64,000 bases of DNA, taken from assembly GCF_020329435.1 (NCBI RefSeq), contig NZ_JAGKJK010000002.1, forward strand, positions 434,001-498,000, in the 5' to 3' direction. Numbering within the stretch: position 1 is the stretch's first letter; the number at the start of each line of letters is the position of its first letter. Source of the DNA: Bradyrhizobium hereditatis. Its GTDB lineage: Bacteria; Pseudomonadota; Alphaproteobacteria; Rhizobiales; Xanthobacteraceae. A program made the translations under genes and the position numbers. The notes beneath the pieces are model-generated. The model saw nothing but the letters and a program-made list of their open reading frames with translations. It ran no database searches and had not been told where the DNA came from. Of the stretch, positions 1 through 11,941 are shown piece after piece.

Positions 1-184
1 CACATGGCCACGAATCCCCGAACACCCACCCATCGTAGCGTGCAGCGTGGTTATAGTCTCTCGGCCGCCAAGATGGCTTCAAAAAATATGATGAATCATT
101 ACGGCCAGAAGCGGCCGCGGTTGTCACCTAACCATTTGGTATGAGTGGACATTTCCCTAGAACGGCGGCGGCCGCTCCCGCCCG

Positions 185-1612
<1,428 letters not shown>

Positions 1613-1639
1613 TCATCCGTCGTCCCGGAGAGGCGAGGC

Positions 1640-1685
1640 TTTCCTTTCGCCCTCCCCTGGAGGGGCTCTCCAGGGGGGTGGACTT
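1640..1685. repeat. Palindromic GC-rich hairpin repeat
   Basis: Arms CCCCTGGAG (1654-1662) and CTCCAGGGG (1668-1676) with a 5-base loop lie between the convergent ends of lldD and the next gene. There is no T-run, so it looks like a repeat hairpin rather than a classical terminator, although it may still act as one. Confidence 0.6.
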
Positions 1686-1727
1686 CACGGCTAGCATTGC
1701 ACGCAACGGGAGAGGGTAAGCAGCGCG

Positions 1728-2354
1728 TCACATCGGCGGCGTAATTCCGTCACGGCCGACATTGACGCGGTTGGCTTCCAGCGTGCCGTCGTCTTTCTTC
1801 ACCGCGCCGAAGATGATGATCTTCGCGCCCGGCTTCAGTTCGGACTTGTCGCCGGCGACGAAGGTGACAACGGGCGTATCCGGCGGCACCACGACTTTCT
1901 TTTCGCCGTCCTTGTATTTGACCAGGATGTTCTGGCCCTCGGTACCCTTCACCGTCTGGGCAACGGTGGCGTTGGTCATGGTCGAGTTCGGCCGCGCGTC
2001 CCACGGCCGAAAGCCTTCGGCGGCGCCGCGCTGGTTTTCGGGGAAGATATGCACCGCGACGGCCCGCTGCGTGCCGTCAGGTTCCGGCATGCCGGTGACG
2101 CCGATATAGGAGCCTTCCTTGATTTCTGACAGTTCGGTCTTCACGACGGCGAAGACGGCGACGTTGTCAGTCATCCTCACCTTCATGTCAGTGCCCTCGC
2201 GCGACTTGATCGACAGCATGGGCCCGTCGACGGCTTCGATGGTGCCGCGAATGCGGACCGTCGGCGGCTGCTGGGCCGAGGCTTCCATCGCAAACAGAGT
2301 GGCAAGGCCCAGCGTGGCCGCGAGCAGGCGCAGCCATGAAGAAGATTTCGGCAT
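1728..2354 (-). CDS. Secreted hypothetical protein with OB-like repeated beta domains
   Basis: A 208-residue exported protein. Residues 1-27 form a signal peptide (basic start, hydrophobic core, cleavage after MEASA). The mature part has two similar beta-rich stretches, each beginning with a VRIRGTIEAVDG- or VKGTEGQNILV-like strand pattern and ending in a GV-TG or IIIFGAV turn. This resembles metal-binding or DUF5666-like OB modules, but I cannot name a family. The ATG at 2354 is chosen over an in-frame ATG at 2393 because GGGAGGAAT sits at the right distance and a proper signal peptide follows. It is convergent with lldD. The function is unknown. Confidence 0.8.
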   Translation of the reverse strand: MPKSSSWLRLLAATLGLATLFAMEASAQQPPTVRIRGTIEAVDGPMLSIKSREGTDMKVRMTDNVAVFAVVKTELSEIKEGSYIGVTGMPEPDGTQRAVAVHIFPENQRGAAEGFRPWDARPNSTMTNATVAQTVKGTEGQNILVKYKDGEKKVVVPPDTPVVTFVAGDKSELKPGAKIIIFGAVKKDDGTLEANRVNVGRDGITPPM

Positions 2355-2473
2355 GGTATTCCTCCCGGTGTTTCGGCGCCCAGCTTTACGCAAACCCCGG
2401 GAGAAGATGCCTATTCCATGCCGCGCATCGGCGGCCGATCATCAAGGCGTGATCGGCCGCCTCGCGGGAGCGA

Positions 2474-3307
2474 TCAGCTATTCGCGAGATCGGCTTCTAC
2501 GAGCGCGCGAAGCTCCGCCGTCACCTCGGGACGCCGGCCGAACCACAATTCGAAGCCGCGTACCGCCTGATGCAAGAGCATGCCGAGCCCATCGGCTGTC
2601 TTCAAGCCACGCTCGCGCGCAGCCGTCAGCAACGGCGTGTCGAGCGGCACGTAAACGAGATCGGCGACGACGGCTTCTGGCGGCAACAGCGCCACGTCGA
2701 CTTGCAGCGGCGGCTGGCCCCTCATGCCGAGCGATGTCGTGTTCACCAGGAGGCCGGCACGAGGCAGGAGATCACCGATCGTCTCCCATGCCACGGGCAC
2801 AATGCTCGGACCAAACTGATCCGCCAGCGCCTGCGCGCGCGCCATGGTGCGGTTGGCAAGATGTACGCGCTTGATGCCGCGCTCAAGCAGGCCGAACAGC
2901 ACCGCGCGCGACGAGCCGCCGGCGCCGAGCACCAGCGCTTCCTCGCATTTGTCCCATCCCTGTGCGCAGGCGTCGAGATTGTTGATGAAGCCTTCGACGT
3001 CGGTGTTGGTCGAGCACAATTCGCCGTCGGCGAACCACAGCGTATTGGCCGCACCGACCGCGCGGGCGCGCTCATCCGGCTTCGACAGCGAAAGCGCCCG
3101 CTCCTTGTGCGGAATGGTGACATTGGCGCCGACAAAGCCGCGCAGCGACAGGCGGAAGATGAAATCCTTGAACTCGTCCGGCGGCACCGCCTCGATGACA
3201 TAACCGCCCTCGATGCCGAGCGTGCGCAGCCAGTAATGATGGATCAACGGCGAGCGCGAATGCGCGGCCGGCCATCCGATCAGGCAGGCGGCGCGGGGTT
3301 TCGTCAC
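2474..3307 (-). CDS. aroE: Shikimate dehydrogenase
   Basis: Reduces 3-dehydroshikimate to shikimate with NADPH in aromatic amino acid synthesis. The 277 residues match the usual 270-290. The N-terminal substrate domain has SRSPLIHHYW and the catalytic Lys68 in NVTIPHKE, paired with Asp103 in STNTDVEGF. The NADP-binding loop GAGGSSRA is at 128-135, NRTMARA supplies the phosphate-binding Arg, and NTTSLGM and the C-terminal GLGMLLHQA are typical. The start is a GTG at 3307 preceded by GAGGAGG. An in-frame ATG at 3364 only appears because a palindromic intergenic repeat upstream happens to be open. Confidence 0.95.
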   Translation of the reverse strand: MTKPRAACLIGWPAAHSRSPLIHHYWLRTLGIEGGYVIEAVPPDEFKDFIFRLSLRGFVGANVTIPHKERALSLSKPDERARAVGAANTLWFADGELCSTNTDVEGFINNLDACAQGWDKCEEALVLGAGGSSRAVLFGLLERGIKRVHLANRTMARAQALADQFGPSIVPVAWETIGDLLPRAGLLVNTTSLGMRGQPPLQVDVALLPPEAVVADLVYVPLDTPLLTAARERGLKTADGLGMLLHQAVRGFELWFGRRPEVTAELRALVEADLANS

Positions 3308-3332
3308 GACAACAACCTCCTCAAAGACGTCG

Positions 3333-3355
3333 ATGGCCGGGATAAACCCGGCCAT
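3333..3355. repeat. Short intergenic palindrome (ATGGCCGGG type)
   Basis: A perfect 9-bp inverted repeat ATGGCCGGG / CCCGGCCAT around a 5-base ATAAA loop, just upstream of aroE. The same core recurs near 43660, 50280 and 61010, marking it as a dispersed palindromic element. Confidence 0.8.
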
Positions 3356-3440
3356 GACGATCAATTTATCTTCCGTGGAGGCATGTCAAGCCAAACACAG
3401 GTCACCGCGGCCGATCAGGCCGTAGCGATACTGCCGGGAG

Positions 3441-5489
3441 CTACGCCGCGACGCGATGCGCGGCGATGATCTGGTCGGCGGCGCGGCCCGTGACCTCAGC
3501 CATGCGGTCGAAGGTGCGCGTAAAGCTGCCGGCGCCGGCGGTGGCCGAGCGCAGTTCGACGATCAGGTCGCCGATCTCCGCCTCCGGCATGGTGGCGCGG
3601 ACGCAGTCCCAGCCCGGCCAGCCCTCGCGGGTGTCGAAGCCCAGGATCTGGCCGCGCCGCGCCGACAGGATGGCGTTGATCTTCGCCGTGGCGTCGGTCG
3701 GGCAGACGATCTCCACCATGTGGATCGGCTCCAGCAGCACCGGCTGGCACTGCGGCAATCCTTCGCTCATGCCGATCCGCGCCGCCGTGCGGAAGGCGAG
3801 ATCGGAGGAGTCGACGCTGTGATAGGAGCCGTCCGTCAGCGTCACCTGCACATCGATCACGGGGAAGCCGAGCGGTCCCTTGGCGAGGCCGTCGACCACG
3901 CCCTCTTCCACCGCGCCGATATAGTTGCGCGGCACCGCACCGCCGACCACGGTTTCGTGGAACTCGAAACCTGAGCCGCGCGGCAGCGGTTTGATTTCCA
4001 GCACCACGTCGCCGAACTGGCCGTGGCCGCCGGACTGCTTCTTGTGGCGCCCGCGCTGGGTGATCGATTTGCGGATGGTCTCCTGATAGCCGATCGCCGG
4101 CGGCTGCGATTTGACGTTGACGCCGAAACGATCGCGCAGGCGCTCGAGCGCGACACGCAGATGCATCTCGCCCTGCCCCCACAACACGGTGTCGTGGGTG
4201 CGCGGATTCTGGATCATCGTCAACGACGGATCCTCTTCGTTCAGCCTGAGCAGCGCCTGGCCGAGCTTGACGTCATCCTTGCGGTCCGTCGCCGAGACGG
4301 ACATGGCGAGCACCGGCGGTGCCGGCGTCACCTGCACCAGCGCGGGCGGCGCGGTCTTGCCGCCGGACAGCGTGTCGCCGGTCTTGATGGCGTCGAGCTT
4401 GCCGAGCGCGATGGTCTCGCCGGCCTCGGCCGAAGGCCGCTTGGTGTCATACGCGCCGTTGACGGCGAGAATGCCGGACACGCGTCCGGATTCGCCGGAA
4501 GAAGATTGCAGCGTAGCACCGTCATCGAGATGGCCGGCGAGCATCCGCACCAGCGACAGCTTGCCGCCGTGCTGCAGATGCACCGTCTTGAACACGTAGG
4601 CCAGCGCGTCCTTCTCCGACGATGCGCCGAGACGCTTTGCCGTCTCGGCGACGCCCGGCGATTCGTGGCGCAGCGCCTTCATCAGCCGCAGCACGCCGTT
4701 CTCACGCGCGGCTGAGCCGAGCAGCACTGGGCAGATCAGGCCTTCGCGCAATTCGCGGGCGAGATCGTCAAATACCGCATCGCGCGGCGGCTGGATGTCT
4801 TCGAGAAGTTGCTCCATCAGCGCGTCGTCATGGTCGGCGAGCTTCTCTAGCATCGAGAAGCGCGCTTCCTTCTCGCGGTCGAGATTGCCGCCTTCCAGCG
4901 CAATGACTTCCGACGGCTTGTGCTCGCGGTAAACAAAGGCGCGTTCGAGCGCGAGATCGACAAAGCCTTCGATCAACTCGCCGTTCCAGATCGGAATCTG
5001 CCGCAGCACCAGCGGCACGCGCGAGGCCGGCTGCAACGTCGCCAACGTCTCGCGGATGCGCTTGTTGGCGCGATCAATTTTGTTCAAAAACAGAAAACGC
5101 GGAATACCGAGATCCTCCAGCTCGCGCAGGATGATCTGCAGTTGCGGCAGCTTCTTCTCGTCCGCCTCGCAGACCACGACCGCGGCGTCGACCGCGGGCA
5201 ACGCGGCGCGCATATCATGCGCGAACTCGACCGAGCCGGGACAATCGATAAAGGTGTAACTATCGCCCATGAAGGTGGTGGTGGGGGCGCTTAAGCCTAC
5301 CCCCATTTTGTGATGGCGCGCCTCGGGGGTGGCATCGCCCACGGAGGTTCCGGCATCGACGCTGCCGGCATTTTTAATGGCGCCCGTTCGCGCCAGTATC
5401 GCTTCCAAAAGTGTGGTCTTACCGCTTTGGAAAGGGCCCACCAGCGCGATGCACCGTGGACCACGGGGACTTCTGACGTCTTGTCCCAT
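3441..5489 (-). CDS. EF-G-like translational GTPase paralogue
   Basis: A 682-residue five-domain protein homologous to elongation factor G, cytosolic. The G domain has a P-loop GPFQSGKTT (18-26), NKID for guanine recognition and a shortened effector region. Domains II-V follow, including GQGEMHLRVALERL and the RGRHKKQSGGHGQFGDVV stretch of domain IV. The switch II motif reads DCPGS, with Ser86 where canonical EF-G has the catalytic His of DTPGH. This matches the FusA-like subgroup that sits beside true fusA and whose role in translation is unclear. The ATG at 5489 has a strong AAGGAGG site, whereas the frame stays open to 5651 only through repeat DNA. Confidence 0.88.
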   Translation of the reverse strand: MGQDVRSPRGPRCIALVGPFQSGKTTLLEAILARTGAIKNAGSVDAGTSVGDATPEARHHKMGVGLSAPTTTFMGDSYTFIDCPGSVEFAHDMRAALPAVDAAVVVCEADEKKLPQLQIILRELEDLGIPRFLFLNKIDRANKRIRETLATLQPASRVPLVLRQIPIWNGELIEGFVDLALERAFVYREHKPSEVIALEGGNLDREKEARFSMLEKLADHDDALMEQLLEDIQPPRDAVFDDLARELREGLICPVLLGSAARENGVLRLMKALRHESPGVAETAKRLGASSEKDALAYVFKTVHLQHGGKLSLVRMLAGHLDDGATLQSSSGESGRVSGILAVNGAYDTKRPSAEAGETIALGKLDAIKTGDTLSGGKTAPPALVQVTPAPPVLAMSVSATDRKDDVKLGQALLRLNEEDPSLTMIQNPRTHDTVLWGQGEMHLRVALERLRDRFGVNVKSQPPAIGYQETIRKSITQRGRHKKQSGGHGQFGDVVLEIKPLPRGSGFEFHETVVGGAVPRNYIGAVEEGVVDGLAKGPLGFPVIDVQVTLTDGSYHSVDSSDLAFRTAARIGMSEGLPQCQPVLLEPIHMVEIVCPTDATAKINAILSARRGQILGFDTREGWPGWDCVRATMPEAEIGDLIVELRSATAGAGSFTRTFDRMAEVTGRAADQIIAAHRVAA

Positions 5490-5620
5490 TGCCGCCTCCT
5501 TATCTTTGGAGCTCGGCCCATGATTGGGTCGGCGACCTCTGATGCTCCGCCTGTCCGGACGATTTGGCAAGCGAGAAAAATTCGCTGCGGTGCGGGGTGA
5601 AGTTAAGGCATCCATATTGC

Positions 5621-5741
5621 CGTCATTGCGAGGAGCGAAGCGACGAAGCAATCCATCTATCCCCTTGCGGAGACGTGGATTGCTTCGCGGAGCCTGTCAT
5701 CGGGCGGCGCTTCGCGCCGACCCGTTGGATCACAATGACAG
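5621..5741. repeat. GTCATTGCGAGGAGC-type palindromic repeat
   Basis: Begins GTCATTGCGAGGAGCGAAGC and ends in CACAATGACAG, with internal complementary GAAGCAATCC / GGATTGCTTC. It lies upstream of the EF-G-like gene. Relatives occur at 19061, 47351 and 57153. Confidence 0.8.
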
Positions 5742-5757
5742 CGGAGGATGACGAAAG

Positions 5758-6237
5758 TTAACGTCCCGGCCGCAGTTCCAGGGCTTGCAATCCGGCAGCA
5801 ATGCTGACGCCAACCTGACCCTGCACGCTCAAGGGTTGCAACGCGATCGAATTGGCGGAGCCGCCGACCAGCACGTTGCCGCCGACGCCGACACCTAGCG
5901 TCGCGCTACCCTGCGCGCCGACATAGTCGCCGGAAAGGCCGCCGGGCCCGAGTTGCGCGACCGGTGCGAACACGGCCCAGGCCAGCGCGGATTCCTGGGT
6001 GATGCCGAGATCAAGTCCGACCTTGCGGATGGTGGCGATGTAGCGATCCTCCGGCATCCCGTCGGCGCGCAGCACGCAGCCGAGATTGGTGACGGAACCG
6101 ACGATGAAGCCAACGCTGGCGCCGCCGCGGCACTCCAGCACGCCCACCTGCACGCGCTGCCCCTGCTGCGCGCCGGCGCCGCCGATTGACGAAGCCAGCG
6201 TGGCGAGCGCGACCGCGGCAAAGGTGAGAGAACGCAT
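5758..6237 (-). CDS. DUF992 secreted protein (first copy)
   Basis: A 159-residue exported protein of the DUF992 family, function unknown. The signal peptide is residues 1-23 (RSLTFAAVALATLAS, cleavage near GAGAQ). The family core follows: VGVLECRGGASVGFIVGSV near 31-49, then cysteine-containing LGCVLRADG, then DLGITQESALAWAVFAP. A glycine-rich C-terminal half carries repeated G-V-G-G-N and ends LELRPGR. Two cysteines in the core could pair in the periplasm. GGAG lies 8 bases before ATG 6237. It is arranged head to tail with a second DUF992 gene downstream in coordinates, suggesting a tandem duplication. Confidence 0.85.
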   Translation of the reverse strand: MRSLTFAAVALATLASSIGGAGAQQGQRVQVGVLECRGGASVGFIVGSVTNLGCVLRADGMPEDRYIATIRKVGLDLGITQESALAWAVFAPVAQLGPGGLSGDYVGAQGSATLGVGVGGNVLVGGSANSIALQPLSVQGQVGVSIAAGLQALELRPGR

Positions 6238-6355
6238 GAAGTAATCTCCGGCTGAAACTGTGATGCGGGCAGAGAATAACAACAAGGCCGTGACCGCGCC
6301 GCTCGCCCGTTCTATGCCACAACGTATCGGGCAGTTCCAGAATTTGCGCTGCTAC

Positions 6356-6453
6356 GTCATTCCGGGGCGATGCGCAGCATCGACCCCGGAATCTGGATCG
6401 AGTGAAATGACCTCTAGATCCCGGGTTCGCGCTTCGTGCGCCCCGGAATGACA
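6356..6453. repeat. GTCATTCCGGGGCG palindromic repeat
   Basis: About 98 bp bounded by GTCATTCCGGGGCG and its complement CGCCCCGGAATGAC, with an inner GACCCCGGAATC / GATCCCGGGTTC pair. It lies between the two DUF992 genes. Confidence 0.8.
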
Positions 6454-6464
6454 GTGGCTACCAA

Positions 6465-6492
6465 CAAAAAAAGGCCCGCTTACGCGGGGCCT
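6465..6492 (-). terminator. Rho-independent terminator of the second DUF992 gene
   Basis: Read on the minus strand: AGGCCCCGC, a short loop, GCGGGCCT with one bulged base, then a run of seven T. It starts about 20 bases after the stop at 6512. Confidence 0.75.
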
Positions 6493-6511
6493 CTTCCTTA
6501 GCGTGTCACCG

Positions 6512-7030
6512 TCAGCCGCGGCGGTGATGCCTGCGGTGGCCGTGGCGGCGCGGGCCGTTGCCGTAGAACGGCTGCAGCTCTAAGCCGGCGATGCCGGCGG
6601 TAACATTCAGCCCGGTCTGTCCCTGCAGGCTGATCGGCTGCAGCGCGTAGGCATTGGCGGGACCACCGACCAGGAAGTTGCCACCGCCACCGATGCCGAT
6701 CGATGCGTTGGCGCCAACGCCGCCATAGCTGCCGGCGAGTTCGCCGCGGCCGAGCCGGCTCGTTGGCGCATTCACGGCCCAGGACAATTGGGTCTGCTCG
6801 GTGATGCCGAGATCGAGACCGATGCGCTGCACCCTGGCGATATAAGGTTCGGGCCGGCGGCCTTCGCTGCGGAACACGCATTCGAGGCTCGTCACCGAGC
6901 CGACCACGAAGCCGACGTTCTGCCCGCCCTGGCATTGCAAGATGCCGGCGCGAACCGCGGGCGCCGCGTCAGCGCTTGCAACCGGCGCAAGCAGCGCGAG
7001 CGTGGCGAATGTCAATGTCAGGAATCGCAT
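6512..7030 (-). CDS. DUF992 secreted protein (second copy)
   Basis: A 172-residue paralogue of the protein at 5758-6237. The signal peptide (LTLTFATLALLAPVASA) is followed by the DUF992 core AGILQCQGGQNVGFVVGSV, LECVFRSEG, DLGITEQTQLSWAVNAP and a glycine-rich segment with GGGGNFLVGGPAN. It differs by a C-terminal tail rich in His and Arg (RRHGHRRHHRRG) that the first copy lacks. This could bind metal or nucleic acid, or simply be a flexible extension. GGAG precedes the ATG and a clear terminator follows the gene, so it is transcribed apart from the first copy. Confidence 0.85.
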   Translation of the reverse strand: MRFLTLTFATLALLAPVASADAAPAVRAGILQCQGGQNVGFVVGSVTSLECVFRSEGRRPEPYIARVQRIGLDLGITEQTQLSWAVNAPTSRLGRGELAGSYGGVGANASIGIGGGGNFLVGGPANAYALQPISLQGQTGLNVTAGIAGLELQPFYGNGPRRHGHRRHHRRG

Positions 7031-7165
7031 GTGTCCCAGTCTCCGCGATGTTGATGAACAGATTTAGCGGAGCGGACAGGATGGAAGCGCTATGTCGAAA
7101 ACATGGCGCTTCCTCAAGAAGCCGTCAAAACATCGCGCTGAATTTCACGCGCGATGTGATTTGAC

Positions 7166-9123
<1,958 letters not shown>

Positions 9124-9777
9124 ATGTACAAGCTCTATTCGATGCAGCGCTCCGGCAACAGCTACAAGGTCCGCCTTGCGCTGGCGCTGCTCAACGCGCC
9201 CTATGAGGCGATCGAAGTCGACATTCTCCGCGGCGAAAGCCGCACGCCGGAGTTTCTGGCGAAGAACCCGAGCGGACAGGTGCCGCTCTTGGAAGTCGCC
9301 GAGGGACGCTACCTCGCCGAGTCCAATGCCATCCTCTGGTATGTCTGCGGCGGCACGTCGCTGGCCCCGGAGTCGCGGGTCGAGCGCGCCGAAGCCCTGC
9401 AATGGATGTTCTTCGAGCAGCACGCGCTCGAGCCCAACATCGGCGCCGCCTATTTCTGGCTGTCACTGGTCAAGGGTGGCCGCGACCTGCAGACGCACGC
9501 GCTGGAGGACTGGATGGAGCGCGGCTATGCGGCGCTTCAGGTGATGGAAAATCATCTCAAGACCCGCGCCTATTTCGCCGCGGGGCAACTGACGGTCGCC
9601 GATATCGCGCTGTATGGCTACACCCATGTCGCCGACCGCTGCGACTACGACCTCGCAACCTTTCCCGCCATCCGCGCCTGGCTGCGGCGGGTCGAGCAAA
9701 CTCCCGGCTTTGTGACCATGGACTGGCGGCCGGAGACCGTGGACGACGACCAGGCGGGCGTCGCCGCCGGGGCGTAA
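9124..9777 (+). CDS. Glutathione S-transferase family protein
   Basis: A 217-residue cytosolic GST. The N-terminal thioredoxin-like domain opens with YKLYSMQRSGNSYKVRLAL, where the Ser/Asn pair replaces a Tyr, as in beta/theta-like bacterial GSTs. It continues with NPSGQVPLLEV (cis-Pro loop) and LAESNAILWYV, where Glu-Ser binds the gamma-glutamyl group. The helical C-terminal domain has the LTVADIALYGYTHVA N-capping box. An open frame reaches back to 8962, but the ATG at 9124 follows GGAGTGAAG and begins the conserved fold. The physiological substrate is not evident. Confidence 0.88.
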   Translation: MYKLYSMQRSGNSYKVRLALALLNAPYEAIEVDILRGESRTPEFLAKNPSGQVPLLEVAEGRYLAESNAILWYVCGGTSLAPESRVERAEALQWMFFEQHALEPNIGAAYFWLSLVKGGRDLQTHALEDWMERGYAALQVMENHLKTRAYFAAGQLTVADIALYGYTHVADRCDYDLATFPAIRAWLRRVEQTPGFVTMDWRPETVDDDQAGVAAGA

Positions 9778-9975
9778 TCCGGTGCCGCGCCTGACGAACG
9801 GCCCGCTCACTTTCCCGCGAGCATGCCGCTAAAAGTTAACAATAGCGGGTATAACGTTAACCATTGCCGTGATTTGGCCATTTTCAACGTCGGGTCGCCG
9901 CAATGTTGCCGGTGATGATTGCAACGTTTTCCTGACACGCGGGTGATTCGGCCCGCGTTACAAGGATTTGGACCA

Positions 9976-10149
9976 ATGATACGGTCACCCGGCACGGTTG
10001 GCTTCGAAGGCAATCGTGCGCCCGTTGCATCTTCCAGACTGCTTGGTGCCATCGCCACCTCGCTCGCGATCGGCACGCTGTCGCTTTGCCTCGTGGTCAC
10101 CTTGACGGTGCTGTCGATCAAGGCCACCGTCGCGATGCCCATTCCGTGA
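9976..10149 (+). CDS. Small single-span membrane protein
   Basis: A 57-residue protein of unknown function. Residues 1-19 are polar and residues 20-47 form one hydrophobic helix (LLGAIATSLAIGTLSLCLVV), leaving a short KATVAMPIP tail outside or in the periplasm. AAGGAT lies about eight bases before the ATG. It resembles in layout the small one-helix proteins at 45450 and 45639. It could be dismissed as chance, but the clean helix and start site favour a gene. Confidence 0.5.
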   Translation: MIRSPGTVGFEGNRAPVASSRLLGAIATSLAIGTLSLCLVVTLTVLSIKATVAMPIP

Positions 10150-10188
10150 CATCAGCGGCCTTTTGTTTGCATCATTAGCCAACGCGCG

Positions 10189-11370
10189 ATGAGTGGCATC
10201 GCGATGTGGACCAGGATGAAGACACCTGTCGGCCTTGTGACCGCCGCGTTGACGGTAGCGATCCTGCTTGCCCTCTCGTTCCTGATCGCCACCGGCACCC
10301 GCGGCGAGCAGCCGGCGTTCGACTCCTCGGCAGGCGAGCTCGAGGTCCGGACCATCGCGCGGGGCCTCGTCAATCCCTGGGCGCTGGCATTTCTGCCTGA
10401 CGGAACGATGCTGGTGACCGAGCGTCCCGGCCGCATGCGCATCGTTTCGGTGGAAGGACAGGTTTCGGCACCGCTCAAGGGCGTGCCCGAGGTCTGGGCG
10501 TCGGGCCAGGGCGGCCTGCTCGACGTGGTCACTGACAAAGCCTTTGCGCAGAACAGGACCATCTATTTCTGTTATGCCGAGCGGACCGAGGGCGGCGGAC
10601 GCACCACGGTCGCGCGCGCCAAACTCGATGGCGGCAGGCTCGACGAGGTCAAAGTTATCTTCCGTCAACAGGGACCCCTGTCGTCAGGCAATCATTACGG
10701 CTGTCGCATCGCGCAGGCCGACGACGGCAATCTGTTCGTGGCGCTCGGCGATCACTTCACCTACCGCGACCAGGCACAAAACCTCGGCAATCACCTCGGC
10801 AAGATCGTCCGGATCGCGCCCGACGGATCGGTACCATCGGGCAATCCGTTTGCCGGTCGCGCCGACGCCAAGCCGGAGATCTGGAGTTACGGGCACCGCA
10901 ACGTGCAGGCGCTTGCAATCCATCCGACGACCGGCGAGCCCTGGGAGATCGAGCACGGCCCGCGCGGCGGAGACGAGGTCAATATCGCCGGCAAAGGCAA
11001 GAATTACGGCTGGCCGGTGATCGGCTATGGCGTCGATTATTCCGGCGCGAAAATCCACAACGCGACAGCCAAAGACGGCATGGAGCAGCCGTTGAAATAC
11101 TGGGTGCCGTCCATCGCACCGTCAGGCATGGCGTTCTATACCGGCAAGCTGTTTCCAAAATGGAACGGCAGCCTGTTCACCGGCGCGCTGCGCAGCGCGC
11201 TGCTGGTGCGGCTGACGTTGAACGGCAATACGGTGACAGCGGAAGAACGCCTGCTGCAGAACCTGCACGAGCGGATCAGGGACGTCCGCCAGGGGCCGGA
11301 CGGCGCGCTGTGGCTATTGTCAGACAGCTCCAACGGTCGGGTATTGCGGGTAGCGCCGGCGACGAAATGA
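10189..11370 (+). CDS. PQQ-dependent sugar dehydrogenase (soluble GDH/Asd type)
   Basis: A 393-residue exported beta-propeller enzyme of the glucose/sorbosone dehydrogenase family. An N-terminal hydrophobic segment (VTAALTVAILLALSFLIATG) acts as signal or anchor. Family motifs include LVNPWALAFLPDGTMLVTERPGR, GNHYGCRIAQADDGNLFVALGDH with the catalytic His region, WSYGHRNVQALAIHP and EHGPRGGDEVNIAGKGKNYGWP. These residues contact PQQ and calcium. The N-terminus is uncertain: ATGs at 10189, 10204 and 10216 are all possible and none has a strong ribosome site. The sugar substrate cannot be told from sequence. Confidence 0.88.
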   Translation: MSGIAMWTRMKTPVGLVTAALTVAILLALSFLIATGTRGEQPAFDSSAGELEVRTIARGLVNPWALAFLPDGTMLVTERPGRMRIVSVEGQVSAPLKGVPEVWASGQGGLLDVVTDKAFAQNRTIYFCYAERTEGGGRTTVARAKLDGGRLDEVKVIFRQQGPLSSGNHYGCRIAQADDGNLFVALGDHFTYRDQAQNLGNHLGKIVRIAPDGSVPSGNPFAGRADAKPEIWSYGHRNVQALAIHPTTGEPWEIEHGPRGGDEVNIAGKGKNYGWPVIGYGVDYSGAKIHNATAKDGMEQPLKYWVPSIAPSGMAFYTGKLFPKWNGSLFTGALRSALLVRLTLNGNTVTAEERLLQNLHERIRDVRQGPDGALWLLSDSSNGRVLRVAPATK

Positions 11371-11391
11371 CGATGATCTGAACAAGAGCGC

Positions 11392-11742
11392 TCACCATTT
11401 GTGAAAGATCAGGAACGCGCCGATCGCGATGAAGAGAAAGCCGAGCGCGTGATTCCACCCCAGCGGCTCCTTCAGATAAAGCGCAGAGAAGCAAGCGAAC
11501 ACCACCAGTGTGATCACTTCCTGCATGGTCTTGAGCTGTGCAGCCGAGTACACCGCGCTGCCCCACCGGTTGGCCGGCACCGCCAGCCAGTATTCAATAA
11601 AGGCAATTCCCCAGCTCGTCAGCACGACGACCGGCAGCGAGCTTTCCTTGAATTTCAAATGGCCATACCAGGCAAAGGTCATGAAGATGTTGGAGGCGAA
11701 CAGCATCAGGACCGGCAGCAGCGTAGGCGAAACAGTGGGCAT
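11392..11742 (-). CDS. DUF486 (DMT-like) membrane protein
   Basis: A 116-residue inner-membrane protein with four predicted helices: residues about 5-25 (LLPVLMLFASNIFMTFAWYG), 35-52, 70-90 and 96-115. It matches the DUF486 family, which has a half-size drug/metabolite-transporter fold. The motif WYGHLKF after helix 1 and KEPLGWNHALGF before helix 4 are characteristic. ATG 11742 follows GAGGACATTG; a TTG one codon upstream is less likely. It is convergent with the sugar dehydrogenase, with a 21-base gap. No substrate is known. Confidence 0.85.
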   Translation of the reverse strand: MPTVSPTLLPVLMLFASNIFMTFAWYGHLKFKESSLPVVVLTSWGIAFIEYWLAVPANRWGSAVYSAAQLKTMQEVITLVVFACFSALYLKEPLGWNHALGFLFIAIGAFLIFHKW

Positions 11743-11941
11743 CAATGTCCTCTTGCAAGATGGCGTGCGCTAATCGTTGAGTAACGCATCGCGGTCCTCA
11801 CTCGATATCATTTGGTTTCAATTTTGCGAAAGCCCGAAACATCCGCACAACACTCCCTTAAGACTGGCGGCAAAAAGGCGTGCACAATCGCAACAATCGG
11901 GCATGCTTGAGCCTTATTCCCGGCAAGTGGCGAGAACGGGC

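Noticed and set aside
4..144. 46-codon open frame at the left edge, also open toward the window start
   Set aside because: Composition is not like neighbouring coding DNA, with no recognisable motif; it may be the end of a gene outside the window but cannot be supported.
9833..9868. Paired GTTAAC sequences as a CtrA site
   Set aside because: The two TTAA halves are 17 bases apart rather than 7.
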